Positions 33,127-42,988 of a DNA stretch of 64,000 nucleotides are shown here, piece by piece. Source of the stretch: Clostridium sp. CAG:557 (GTDB taxonomy: Bacteria; Bacillota; Clostridia; Oscillospirales; Acutalibacteraceae); the NCBI GenBank assembly GCA_000435275.1, contig FR883869.1:45417-109416 (forward strand). Reading direction: 5' to 3'. The notes beneath the pieces were generated by a model. The model did no database searches. It worked only from the letters and a program-made list of their open reading frames with translations, and was not told where the DNA came from. Position 1 is the stretch's first letter. Each line of letters opens with the position of its first letter. A program made the position numbers and the translations under genes.

Positions 33127-33540
33127 TTAGTTTTCTTTTTCTTCTGATTTCTCTGCTGGTTTCTTATTTGAATTTTTATCCAAATTTTCCGGCTCAGTTT
33201 CTTCCAAATTAGCTTCAATAGGTTCAGAATCTTCTACAAATTCTTCAAAATCTGATAAGTCTACCTCGTTCTTAACTTCTTCCAACTTATCTTTTAGGCG
33301 TTTTATTTCTTGTTTAGAATTATCTATCGAGTTACAAAGCTTTTGCATATCATAATTCGGAACATCTCTTAACTCATTGTAATAATGTTTCCCGAGCGTG
33401 ATATATGCTTTTACTACAGCATTTGACTCTTTTTTTATCTGTTTTTTGAGTTTAGTAACTTTGCTAAATTTTCTATTTTTTTCAATCACAAAGTCCACTG
33501 CACCATTAAAAGTCTCGCCTAAATTTCTTAAAAAATCCAT
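33127..33540 (-). CDS. small coiled-coil protein with acidic tail
   Basis: 137 residues: N-terminal MDFLRNLGETFNGAVDFVIE, a basic helix (NRKFSKVTKLKKQIKKESN), a helical segment AVVKAYITLGKHYYNELRD, a coiled coil (about 63-90), then a disordered Glu-rich tail. The layout is common among small clostridial proteins encoded beside zinc-ribbon proteins, as here. No signal peptide. Function unknown. Confidence 0.6.
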   Translation of the reverse strand: MDFLRNLGETFNGAVDFVIEKNRKFSKVTKLKKQIKKESNAVVKAYITLGKHYYNELRDVPNYDMQKLCNSIDNSKQEIKRLKDKLEEVKNEVDLSDFEEFVEDSEPIEANLEETEPENLDKNSNKKPAEKSEEKEN

Positions 33541-33597
33541 GTTACACCCTCCAAAACTTACTGCTTAACATTATAATAAAACAAAAACTAATAAAAC

Positions 33598-34035
33598 TCA
33601 ATATATATTTTTATTTTTCTTACTTCGTTTTTCTAGTGCATAACTGTAAACCAGCATAAATACATCAAAAATCAGCAAAGTCCAAAATAATAATATTAAT
33701 ATAATTCTTAAAAAAACATCTCTAAAATATAATTCCGTTTGGCTTTTTAGTGCATACTTAGCTACTTCCTGATTCATGCTCATATTTACAAGGTCTATCG
33801 CTATTTTGAATGATTCCTGCAAGCCTTGGCACAAAGGCACAGACAATGCACTGCACAAAACTAAAATAGATAATAAAATAAATATATTTCTGTATTTATT
33901 TTTTGAGAAAACAATATTTTTATAAGTAAAATTTTTTAAAGAAAATTTATTTTTTTTAGCGCCTAACATCTTTCCACAATTATAACAAAAATTTGAGCTA
34001 TTTGTATTCTCAGCATTACAATTTTTGCAGCGCAT
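33598..34035 (-). CDS. zinc-ribbon membrane protein, unknown
   Basis: 145 residues. The N-terminus MRCKNCNAENTNSSNFCYNC is a zinc ribbon of the zinc_ribbon_2/DZR kind (two CxxC pairs). A basic linker is followed by two membrane helices (about 52-70 and 110-130: NIFILLSILVLCSALSVPL, IILILLFWTLLIFDVFMLVY) and a basic end. Function unknown; the ribbon would face the cytoplasm. Confidence 0.7.
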   Translation of the reverse strand: MRCKNCNAENTNSSNFCYNCGKMLGAKKNKFSLKNFTYKNIVFSKNKYRNIFILLSILVLCSALSVPLCQGLQESFKIAIDLVNMSMNQEVAKYALKSQTELYFRDVFLRIILILLFWTLLIFDVFMLVYSYALEKRSKKNKNIY

Positions 34036-34156
34036 AATCTGCCTCCATGTTTACAAAATTCAATACCTTTTTACATTATTCTCCAAGTACATATAATATG
34101 ATATACCCTATTGCTTTTAAAATCAATAATATTTTTTCAAAAAGTGAAGTATTTAC

Positions 34157-35164
34157 TCAGTTCACAAACTGCGTCACAATCTTTCCTCTAGAATCACATT
34201 TTACTATGATAGCTTCTTCAAAAGTTTTGCTAATTGTGCTTGGCACATCTTTCAATTTTATCACTCCGTATGCTCCACCATATGTCCTAGTTTCGTTGCC
34301 GGTTCTCATACTTACGTCTATTTTACCATTTTGTTCCTCATTTGACGTACTCAAGCATTGAACTTCATGTGTTTCTACATTATATCTAAAATTCGCCTGT
34401 ATATTCGAATCTGCTAGTAAATTTCCTTCATCGTCCTTATAAGCCAAATAAATTTCTCTTGTAATGTATCTGTATTTATCGTTATTTTTTCCTTCTATAT
34501 CTTTAATGTATTCTTTATCCCTTTCTGATATTTCCCTTATTAATTTTTTCTTTAATTTTTCCGTTCTTACAGTAGCTTCAGAAACTTTTTCCCTGTCATC
34601 TAATGAAATTTTTGTATCTTTAATATTAAAATACACCTCTCCATCACTTGTGCAAATAACATCTATATGAAATTCATCGGTATTTTCAAGATTTTGCAAA
34701 GACGTATCTCTATTATATATACCAACCCTTTGCGACACTATACACTGTTCCGGAGCTGTATAAATTTCTTCACTCGATGTTGTTTTCCAATGTTTATTAA
34801 AATTATATGTCTTGTCTTTCATCACACCTCTGTCTTCAAGAAAAACTTCATCATTGTTATAGATAAAGTAAAAACATAATAAATTGCCTGATATATAATC
34901 ATCATTGTCTGTTAAGAAAAAATCATTTTTTACCTCAACCTTTTTACGATATAATTCGTTGCCGTTTGAGTCCACCCCATTCGGTACCGCTTCACTAACG
35001 CATATGTCAGATACACAATCCACCCCTGAATTCGTAACTACATATTTTTTATGCTTTATCTCCCAACCGGAGTTTGAATCTTTTGCAAATACCATGTTTG
35101 GATAAAAACTAATACCGGTCAATAAAAATGAAAGCATCATAAAACAAGATATTAATTTTCTCAT
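34157..35164 (-). CDS. secreted protein, unknown
   Basis: 335 residues with a typical signal peptide (RKLISCFMMLSFLLTGISF, cleavage near VFA-KD) and no membrane helix after it. Contains four Cys outside the signal that could form disulfides or be free, and a Lys/Glu-rich helix near 200-225 (KLKKKLIREISERDKEYIKD). No domain recognised. It lies 33 nt after the phospholipase-like gene on the same strand and probably shares its strong promoter, so it may act with that secreted protein. Confidence 0.65.
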   Translation of the reverse strand: MRKLISCFMMLSFLLTGISFYPNMVFAKDSNSGWEIKHKKYVVTNSGVDCVSDICVSEAVPNGVDSNGNELYRKKVEVKNDFFLTDNDDYISGNLLCFYFIYNNDEVFLEDRGVMKDKTYNFNKHWKTTSSEEIYTAPEQCIVSQRVGIYNRDTSLQNLENTDEFHIDVICTSDGEVYFNIKDTKISLDDREKVSEATVRTEKLKKKLIREISERDKEYIKDIEGKNNDKYRYITREIYLAYKDDEGNLLADSNIQANFRYNVETHEVQCLSTSNEEQNGKIDVSMRTGNETRTYGGAYGVIKLKDVPSTISKTFEEAIIVKCDSRGKIVTQFVN

Positions 35165-35197
35165 AAAATCTTCCTCTCTTTTTTCAGGTCTCGTTCA

Positions 35198-35929
35198 TTA
35201 ATTCACGTCTAAATAAAATTTATAAAGCATTCCTGCCACTGCTTTTTGTGCATTTTTAACTGAATTTTCTGCAACTATTTCACGAGGTAATAGCTTTTCA
35301 TACAGTGCATAAAAATTATCATTAGCTAAATATGCACACGATTTTGCAATGTTTTCTACGGAGTTAATTTCATAATATCTAAATTCTCTCTTTAACAGCC
35401 ATGAAATAACCCTTTCTTGAATATCTTTACATTTATCTTCAAAATTTACATGGAACGTAAAATTAAACGCTGTATCCAATAAATCTTGATTATTTGTATG
35501 TACCGGAGTATTGAGATCTTCCAAGAAATGCAGTGAACGGCCTAATTCTTCAAAAGCAGCTTCTCGGTTTCCTGATTTATAATAATACACCGCTTGGTTG
35601 TAATGGTTTTTGCACCTTGTTAAAGCTGAATCATCTTCGCCCATAAAATTTTTCTCTGTAGCAGGATTATAAAAATGATACTTATATGCGCCTTCTATTT
35701 CATCTTCATCCGGCCTTGTGCAGTATGTAAAAATTTGGTCTCTGCCCTTTTGTGTATAAAACTTTGAATATTTTTCTTCCTGCACTTTGTCTAAAATATT
35801 AAGCCCTCTCAACGTTGTATACTGATGAGTTTCACTTGAAAATGCTGACACTCCAGTGCTAATTCCATTAAAAATTAGCATCGCACTTAAACAATTTGAG
35901 AATATTTTTTTTATAACTAACCTTTTCAT
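35198..35929 (-). CDS. zinc-dependent phospholipase C-like secreted protein
   Basis: 243 residues with a signal peptide ending GVSA-FSS. Fold and ligands of the zinc-dependent phospholipase C family (alpha-toxin, B. cereus PLC) are visible: His35 in SSETHQYTTL, Asp in TRPDEDE (74-77), His85 in YHFYNP, His134/Asp138/His144 in RSLHFLEDLNTPVHTNN, His160/Glu164 in FHVNFED. The classical enzymes also use the amino-terminal Trp of the mature chain as a ligand; here the cleaved end would be Phe. The start is the ATG at 35929 with an AAAGGA site. A lipase or toxin role is unproven. Confidence 0.8.
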   Translation of the reverse strand: MKRLVIKKIFSNCLSAMLIFNGISTGVSAFSSETHQYTTLRGLNILDKVQEEKYSKFYTQKGRDQIFTYCTRPDEDEIEGAYKYHFYNPATEKNFMGEDDSALTRCKNHYNQAVYYYKSGNREAAFEELGRSLHFLEDLNTPVHTNNQDLLDTAFNFTFHVNFEDKCKDIQERVISWLLKREFRYYEINSVENIAKSCAYLANDNFYALYEKLLPREIVAENSVKNAQKAVAGMLYKFYLDVN

Positions 35930-36062
35930 ATCTAACCATCCTTTCTCTTTATAACAAACCATAAACTAAAATTTGAATCCCCTCATAATAACCACCCCCT
36001 TTCCTTAACCATATATGAAAAAATAATAAAATTTTATTTCCACAAATCTCTTTTTGAGGATT

Positions 36063-36091
36063 ATTATACTATTTAATTGTCATTTTGTCAA
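36063..36091 (-). promoter_or_regulatory. perfect-consensus sigma-A promoter of the phospholipase-like gene
   Basis: On the minus strand TTGACA, 17 nt, TATAAT. Both boxes match consensus exactly, suggesting strong expression, with a leader of about 125 nt. Confidence 0.85.
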
Positions 36092-36239
36092 TCGTTTTTG
36101 TATTTTTTATACAATGCAAGGCTATAATTAACAGTCTATAATTAACTTATTCCAAATGTCATTGCAAAAATTTAAAAATTTAGCTTTCTAAAAAAAACAT
36201 TTTCATTTGCAAAACTCGGTTTAATATTTAAGCCAAAAA

Positions 36240-36267
36240 AGAGGAAATGCCTATATGCATTTCCTCT
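36240..36267 (-). terminator. terminator of groES-groEL
   Basis: AGAGGAAATGC (36240-36250) pairs with GCATTTCCTCT (36257-36267); a T6 run follows on the minus strand. Confidence 0.9.
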
Positions 36268-36295
36268 ATCTTGTTAAATTTAAAAAATATTTTTA

Positions 36296-37951
<1,656 letters not shown>

Positions 37952-37995
37952 CTATAAAGTTAAAATATCAATTTCTATGTATCAATGGTAAAAAA

Positions 37996-38313
<318 letters not shown>

Positions 38314-38340
38314 TTAGCAGTCTCGCTCATCGAGTGCTAA
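38314..38340. promoter_or_regulatory. CIRCE operator (HrcA site) of groESL
   Basis: TTAGCAGTC - 9 nt - GAGTGCTAA matches the CIRCE inverted repeat (TTAGCACTC-N9-GAGTGCTAA) at 17 of 18 positions, directly downstream of the groES promoter. It predicts heat-shock control by the repressor HrcA, whose gene is outside the window. Confidence 0.95.
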
Positions 38341-38344
38341 TTAT

Positions 38345-38373
38345 ATTTTATATTCTTTAAAAGAAAAAATCAA
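38345..38373 (-). promoter_or_regulatory. sigma-A promoter of groESL
   Basis: On the minus strand TTGATT and TAAAAT are separated by 17 nt, with CIRCE starting 4 nt after the -10 box. Confidence 0.75.
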
Positions 38374-38420
38374 GCATAAAATGTCTATTTCGCAAATTTT
38401 TTACAGCTGAATTTTGAGGT

Positions 38421-38450
38421 GCATAGATTCCCAAGTAAAATCTAATAATA
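38421..38450 (+). promoter_or_regulatory. possible sigma-G promoter of spoVAD
   Basis: GCATA, an 18-nt spacer and AATAATA resemble the sigma-G pattern (GNATA, N17-18, CATNNTA) with one mismatch in the -10 core. spoVA genes are sigma-G dependent in B. subtilis. Confidence 0.4.
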
Positions 38451-38496
38451 AATCATAAGAATGTTCGCATAAATAAGCGAAGGAAAGAGGTTACTT

Positions 38497-39507
38497 ATGG
38501 CAAAACGAATCGGAAAATATACAATACAAATGGAAAATATGCCATCTATAGAAGGATACGCTTCTGTGTGCGGAAAAAAAGAAGCTGAAGGCCCACTTGG
38601 TAAATTCTTTGACCAAACTTTCGATGATACCACCTTAGGTGAGTCTTCTTGGGAAAAAGCCGAAAGTAAATTGCAAACTAAAGCGGTAAATCTGGCTATA
38701 GAAAAGTCTAATATAAGTTCAAAAGATATTAATTTTATTTTTGCTGGAGATCTTTTAAATCAATGCATTTCGTCAACATTTGGCCTTCGAAACTTAAATA
38801 TCCCATTTTTAGGGCAATATGGCGCCTGTTCAACAATGGCACAAACTTTGGCTCTAGCTTCTATAATGGTAGACACAGGTGTTGCAAATAATTGTATCGC
38901 GGTTACCTCGTCGCATTTTTGCTCTGCAGAACGTCAATTTAGATTTCCTCTTGAATACGGCGGACAACGAACTCCAACCGCTCAATGGACTGTAACTGGT
39001 TCCGGCGCAATTGTCGTTGGAAGTAACGGTCAAAATCCCAAAATATCCAGCGTAACTATTGGAAAAATTACAGATTTAGGCATAAAGGATGCAAATAACA
39101 TGGGCGCTGCAATGGCACCAGCCGCCGCTTCAACATTAGAAGATTTTTTTTGCGATACTTCTACAAAACCCGATGACTATGATTTAATTTTAACTGGTGA
39201 CCTTGGTGAAGTCGGTAGTAAATTGATGAAAGAACTATTAGAACGAGATGGCATTCACATAAAAAATAATCACAAAGACTGCGGCTTATTAATCTACGAC
39301 CAAAAAGCTCAAGACGTTCACGCCGGGGGCTCTGGATGTGGCTGTTCTGCTACAGTTTTGTGTTCAATTATTTTAAATAAGCTAAAAAATAATGAACTAA
39401 AAAATATTTTATTTATGGCAACTGGTGCACTTATGTCTCCAACTTCTACTCAGCAAGGCGAAAGTATCCCATCCATTGCGCATTTAATAAATATTAAATC
39501 TTCTTAA
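38497..39507 (+). CDS. spoVAD: stage V sporulation protein AD
   Basis: Component of the SpoVA channel that moves dipicolinic acid into spores and out on germination; SpoVAD has a thiolase-like fold and binds dipicolinate. Seen: MPSIEGYASVCGKKEAEGPL, FDDTTLGESSWEKAESKL, FAGDLLNQCISSTFGLRN, GACSTMAQTLALASIMVD, ERQFRFPLEYGGQRTPTAQW and HAGGSGCGCSATVLC. 336 residues, normal. spoVAC and spoVAE, usually next door, are absent here: a terminator follows directly. Confidence 0.96.
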   Translation: MAKRIGKYTIQMENMPSIEGYASVCGKKEAEGPLGKFFDQTFDDTTLGESSWEKAESKLQTKAVNLAIEKSNISSKDINFIFAGDLLNQCISSTFGLRNLNIPFLGQYGACSTMAQTLALASIMVDTGVANNCIAVTSSHFCSAERQFRFPLEYGGQRTPTAQWTVTGSGAIVVGSNGQNPKISSVTIGKITDLGIKDANNMGAAMAPAAASTLEDFFCDTSTKPDDYDLILTGDLGEVGSKLMKELLERDGIHIKNNHKDCGLLIYDQKAQDVHAGGSGCGCSATVLCSIILNKLKNNELKNILFMATGALMSPTSTQQGESIPSIAHLINIKSS

Positions 39508-39518
39508 AAATCTCTGTA

Positions 39519-39564
39519 AAAAGCCCCTAACACCGCACTATACCGCGCGGCACTAGGGGCTTTT
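39519..39564. terminator. bidirectional terminator
   Basis: AAAAGCCCCTA (39519-39529) pairs with TAGGGGCTTTT (39554-39564); the loop carries a GC-rich inner region. It lies between spoVAD and the converging flippase-like gene. Confidence 0.8.
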
Positions 39565-39567
39565 AAG

Positions 39568-40614
39568 TCAAGTTGAAATTGAAAATTTCCTCTTTCTTAC
39601 ATGAAATTTTTTAATGCTAACTGCAAAAAATATTCCAAAAATTATACATGAGTAATACGTAATAAACCTCCAAAGCAACATCGCCGGTTTAATACTATTA
39701 TAAGAAAAGAATAAACTAAAAACCATCAAAAATGAACCTTCTACAGCACCACTTCCACCAGGTAAAGGCGTATACGCTGCCGTTGTTGTAACAAAAGCCT
39801 GGCCAGAAATCATATCTATCACGTCGAACCCTGGATTATTAAACGCTTTATATATGAAAAAAGAAATGCTGAACATCATCGTAAATTGTAAGCACGTTAA
39901 AAAAAATACTTTCAAAGTCAGTTTTGGATTTTCTCCAATCTCTCTACTATTTTCTACATAAACGTCCATTTGCTTCTCTACAAACTTCATTTTTTCTTGA
40001 GGTTCCTTAATTAAATTAAATCTTGATAAGATGTTCAAACCCCAATCAATTAATTTTAAAGTAAAATTCTTTTTAATGGTAAAAAATGCTATTAACAGCA
40101 CAACAAACGATTGTGAAACACATCCTACCATTGCTAAATTCATAAACTCTGGGATTTTATCTGCAAAAAAAGAGTAACTAAAAAACATGGTGGCAACAAG
40201 GTAGCACACCAGTGTTGTTTGATATATAATAAATTTTCTCACGACTATAGACAGTGCATGTCCAGTATCTATTTTTTGCTGAGCCATAGTCAAAATTTGC
40301 ATCGGCTGGCTTGCTAAGCAAAATGGCGTAACTGCATTAAAAAATTGACCCACCATCGTAACTTTAAATGCATCTTTTAACGTATACTTTTGCTCATAAA
40401 CAGAATTCGTCAGCACCTTAACAATAACGGCGTCAATCAGCCAATAAATTAACATAGAACCACAAGCAATAATTAGCCAAACTGAGTTTAGCAACGAAAG
40501 ATTATCAATTAATGTAAGTAAATTATTGTCATCCACACAAAAGTAAACAAGTATAGAAAAAGATATTAAAAGAAGAATTAAATAAAGACATTTAACATTA
40601 AAAAATTTTTTCAT
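39568..40614 (-). CDS. flippase-like / LPG-synthase-type membrane protein (paralogue 1)
   Basis: 348-residue polytopic protein of the lysylphosphatidylglycerol synthase transmembrane family (UPF0104, related to the flippase half of MprF). About eight helices; family marks are KDAFKVTMVGQFFNAVTPFC, ASQPMQILTMAQQKIDTGHA and TTAAYTPLPGGSGAVEGSFL. No catalytic synthase domain, so lipid flipping or glycolipid transport is more likely than lipid modification. Its relative at 41793 lies on the other side of a glycosyltransferase. Confidence 0.85.
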   Translation of the reverse strand: MKKFFNVKCLYLILLLISFSILVYFCVDDNNLLTLIDNLSLLNSVWLIIACGSMLIYWLIDAVIVKVLTNSVYEQKYTLKDAFKVTMVGQFFNAVTPFCLASQPMQILTMAQQKIDTGHALSIVVRKFIIYQTTLVCYLVATMFFSYSFFADKIPEFMNLAMVGCVSQSFVVLLIAFFTIKKNFTLKLIDWGLNILSRFNLIKEPQEKMKFVEKQMDVYVENSREIGENPKLTLKVFFLTCLQFTMMFSISFFIYKAFNNPGFDVIDMISGQAFVTTTAAYTPLPGGSGAVEGSFLMVFSLFFSYNSIKPAMLLWRFITYYSCIIFGIFFAVSIKKFHVRKRKFSIST

Positions 40615-40653
40615 CTTTAAAAAACTCCCTTAAAATCAGAAAAATTTTAAATA

Positions 40654-41640
40654 TTATCGAATAAAAACTTTTCTTTTTGAAACTGGTTCCTTAATACAAA
40701 GCGGCAAAATTGGGGGATTATTTGTAGGAACATATTTATCGCTTTTAAACAAGTTTATTGCCAAGTAAGCTCGCTTTAAATTAACTCCTACATCAGAAAA
40801 ACTTAATTTGTCAATATGATCAGTTACAATGCAATATCCCACTTGAAATTTAAACCTGAATGCGTATATTTTAAACACTGCTTTATATTTTTCATAAACA
40901 TTTTTTTCTTCCAAAAAATTCCTTATGACGCCTAATGATTTTATAAAATCATTAGTTTTGGGTGCATCGATTAACGATATTATACTTCCCTCATGTCGTC
41001 TGTAATAATACAAGGCTTTATTAACAAACGATACCTTATTCGCATAGAAAAACAACTGTGGACATATTGCAACATCTTCAAAGTACATATCGTAAAAAAC
41101 AATATCGTTCTCGATAAATAAACTTCTTTTAAAAAGCTTATTCCACATAAAAAAGTGAAAACTAATATCCAAAATAAGTTTTTTCAGAGCCATTTCATTA
41201 GAGTACACGCCGGTTTTAGCAGTAAATGGCATATAAACCTTCTTTTTATTTTTTTCATAATAAAGATAGTAATTGCAACAAGCTATATCTGCTCCGTTTT
41301 CCTCTGCACTGCTATAAAGCACCTCTAAAAAATCTGGCTTCAAAAAGTCATCACTGTCAAGAAAAGCTAGATAATCACCTGCTGCTTCATTTATCCCAAC
41401 ATTCCTTGCTTTGCTTGAACCGCAATTATTTTGGTTTATAAGTTTAAAGTTTTCGTATTTATCGGCGTACTCTTTCAGTACAGCTAAACTTCCATCAGTA
41501 GAACCATCATTAACCATAATAACTTCATAGTCAGTAAAAGTTTGAGCCAAAACCGACTCTAAAGTTTTGCGAATATATTTTTCCACATTATAAACCGGAA
41601 TAATCAAACTTATTTTTGGATTGCTTAAACTCAATTTCAA
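40654..41640 (-). CDS. family 2 glycosyltransferase
   Basis: 328 residues. GT-A fold: ISLIIPVYNVEKYIRKTLES, VIMVNDGSTDGSL, NCGSSKARNVGINEAAGDYL and the metal-binding FLDSDDFLKPDFLE, followed by acceptor-domain EDVAICPQLFFYANK (conserved ED) and YYYRRHEGSI. No membrane helix. Likely adds sugars to a surface polymer or glycolipid; donor and acceptor unknown. It is flanked by two flippase-like paralogues on the same strand. Confidence 0.92.
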   Translation of the reverse strand: MKLSLSNPKISLIIPVYNVEKYIRKTLESVLAQTFTDYEVIMVNDGSTDGSLAVLKEYADKYENFKLINQNNCGSSKARNVGINEAAGDYLAFLDSDDFLKPDFLEVLYSSAEENGADIACCNYYLYYEKNKKKVYMPFTAKTGVYSNEMALKKLILDISFHFFMWNKLFKRSLFIENDIVFYDMYFEDVAICPQLFFYANKVSFVNKALYYYRRHEGSIISLIDAPKTNDFIKSLGVIRNFLEEKNVYEKYKAVFKIYAFRFKFQVGYCIVTDHIDKLSFSDVGVNLKRAYLAINLFKSDKYVPTNNPPILPLCIKEPVSKRKVFIR

Positions 41641-41792
41641 ATCTCTCCTTAAAACACATCATTCAACAAAAAATTTTTGACTCATAGAATTTTCGTTAAC
41701 AAAAATATATACTTTCACTTTTAAAAATATTATAACCTCAAACATTAATAACGATTCCGTACAATTTTTGTTATAATTTTTAAATAAAACCT

Positions 41793-42818
41793 TTAATTTT
41801 TAGGTTTTTCTTTTTTTACAAACCTTGAAAATGGCAACGAAATTAAAATTGTAAAATAATACGTTATAAATCTAGACAACGCTATTGCCGACTTGATTGT
41901 TGTTTCGTCAAAAAAAGGACTAAAAAATATTGAACTTGCCCCCTCTGCAGCCCCAGAAGCACCAGGAATCGGCACCAAACTTGATGACATTGTCACAAAA
42001 GACTGTGCACATATCATACTTACCATACTGGCCCCATGTAAATGAAACGCTCGGTATATGCAGTATGGAATTATAAAAATTGATGTAAGCTGAATTGCTG
42101 TCAAAACATATGTTTTTAAAAACATATGTTTGTCCCGATAAAGCGCCTTATTGCCTTCATGAAACAATACCAACTGTTTATCTATTTTATCTATTTTCTC
42201 GTCGGAATTTTTTAACATCCTCATTTTTTCTAGCAAATGAAATAATATAGAAATAATCTTAAATGTAATTTTTTTATTAAATGAAAACAATAAAATAGCT
42301 GCAATCACAACTGCCTGCATTATGAAACCTGTTAGCGTTATCGACCAAACAATTTTGTTTAAGCTGTTAAAATAATCAATTCGAATCAAAATTGCAATCA
42401 TGCTGTAAAGAGTTAAAACTGTTTGATAAACTAAAAATTTTTGCACCAGTGCAGAAGTTGCCGTTCCGCTGTCTACCCCCTGTTTGGCCATAGCATAAAC
42501 CTGCATTGGTTGGCCGCCAGATGCCCCAGGAGTAACTGCAGAAAAAAACTGACCTATCATTGCAGAACGTATTGCTCTTTTTAAGGTGTAATCTTTGTCC
42601 ATATTAACAGTAAATTTATAAACTAAATATATATCTATAAATATGTTAATCAAGTGACATAAAAACGCCGTTGCAAGCCAAGTTTTATTAAAGCCTTTTG
42701 AGTCTTTTATTAAATCAAGCAGACCATTGTCTGAAAAACAAAGGTAAGCAAACAAAGAAACTAAAAATAATATCAAAACAATGTTAAGAATCACTTTAAT
42801 GCTGATCTTTTTTTTCAT
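41793..42818 (-). CDS. flippase-like / LPG-synthase-type membrane protein (paralogue 2)
   Basis: 341 residues, same family as the gene at 39568. It carries the fuller motif SAVTPGASGGQPMQVYAMAK and later SSLVPIPGASGAAEGASSIF, with about eight helices. The start is taken as the ATG at 42818, 11 nt after GGAGG; a GTG six codons earlier overlaps that site. Probably transports or flips a lipid-linked compound. The two copies differ clearly in sequence, so the duplication is not recent. Confidence 0.85.
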   Translation of the reverse strand: MKKKISIKVILNIVLILFLVSLFAYLCFSDNGLLDLIKDSKGFNKTWLATAFLCHLINIFIDIYLVYKFTVNMDKDYTLKRAIRSAMIGQFFSAVTPGASGGQPMQVYAMAKQGVDSGTATSALVQKFLVYQTVLTLYSMIAILIRIDYFNSLNKIVWSITLTGFIMQAVVIAAILLFSFNKKITFKIISILFHLLEKMRMLKNSDEKIDKIDKQLVLFHEGNKALYRDKHMFLKTYVLTAIQLTSIFIIPYCIYRAFHLHGASMVSMICAQSFVTMSSSLVPIPGASGAAEGASSIFFSPFFDETTIKSAIALSRFITYYFTILISLPFSRFVKKEKPKN

Positions 42819-42953
42819 TTCATTTGTTTCCTCCACGCAGTATTTTATTAATGCAGATCAGCTGTACTTTTTGTTTAAAAACGCTTGCAGAAGTACGCCT
42901 CTTTATAATAATACAACAAGTTTATTTTAGCAAGATTAAAACAATAAATCAAG

Positions 42954-42988
42954 CACCATCCATTATTTAGCTTTGTAAATGGATGGTG
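42954..42988 (-). terminator. hairpin at the end of the VanW gene
   Basis: CACCATCCATT (42954-42964) pairs with AATGGATGGTG (42978-42988), overlapping the last codons and stop of the VanW gene. The T-run after it on the minus strand is poor. Confidence 0.45.

Larger units (their letters stand above)
35930..36295. other. intergenic region with the phospholipase promoter
   Basis: About 365 nt. It holds the leader and promoter (36063-36091) of the phospholipase-like gene and the groEL terminator (36240-36267). No gene, riboswitch or repeat seen otherwise. Confidence 0.5.

Noticed and set aside
30000..34200. CRISPR array near the DUF1887 nuclease
   Set aside because: Scanned for regularly spaced direct repeats around the gene and across the intergenic gaps; none seen, and no cas gene nearby.
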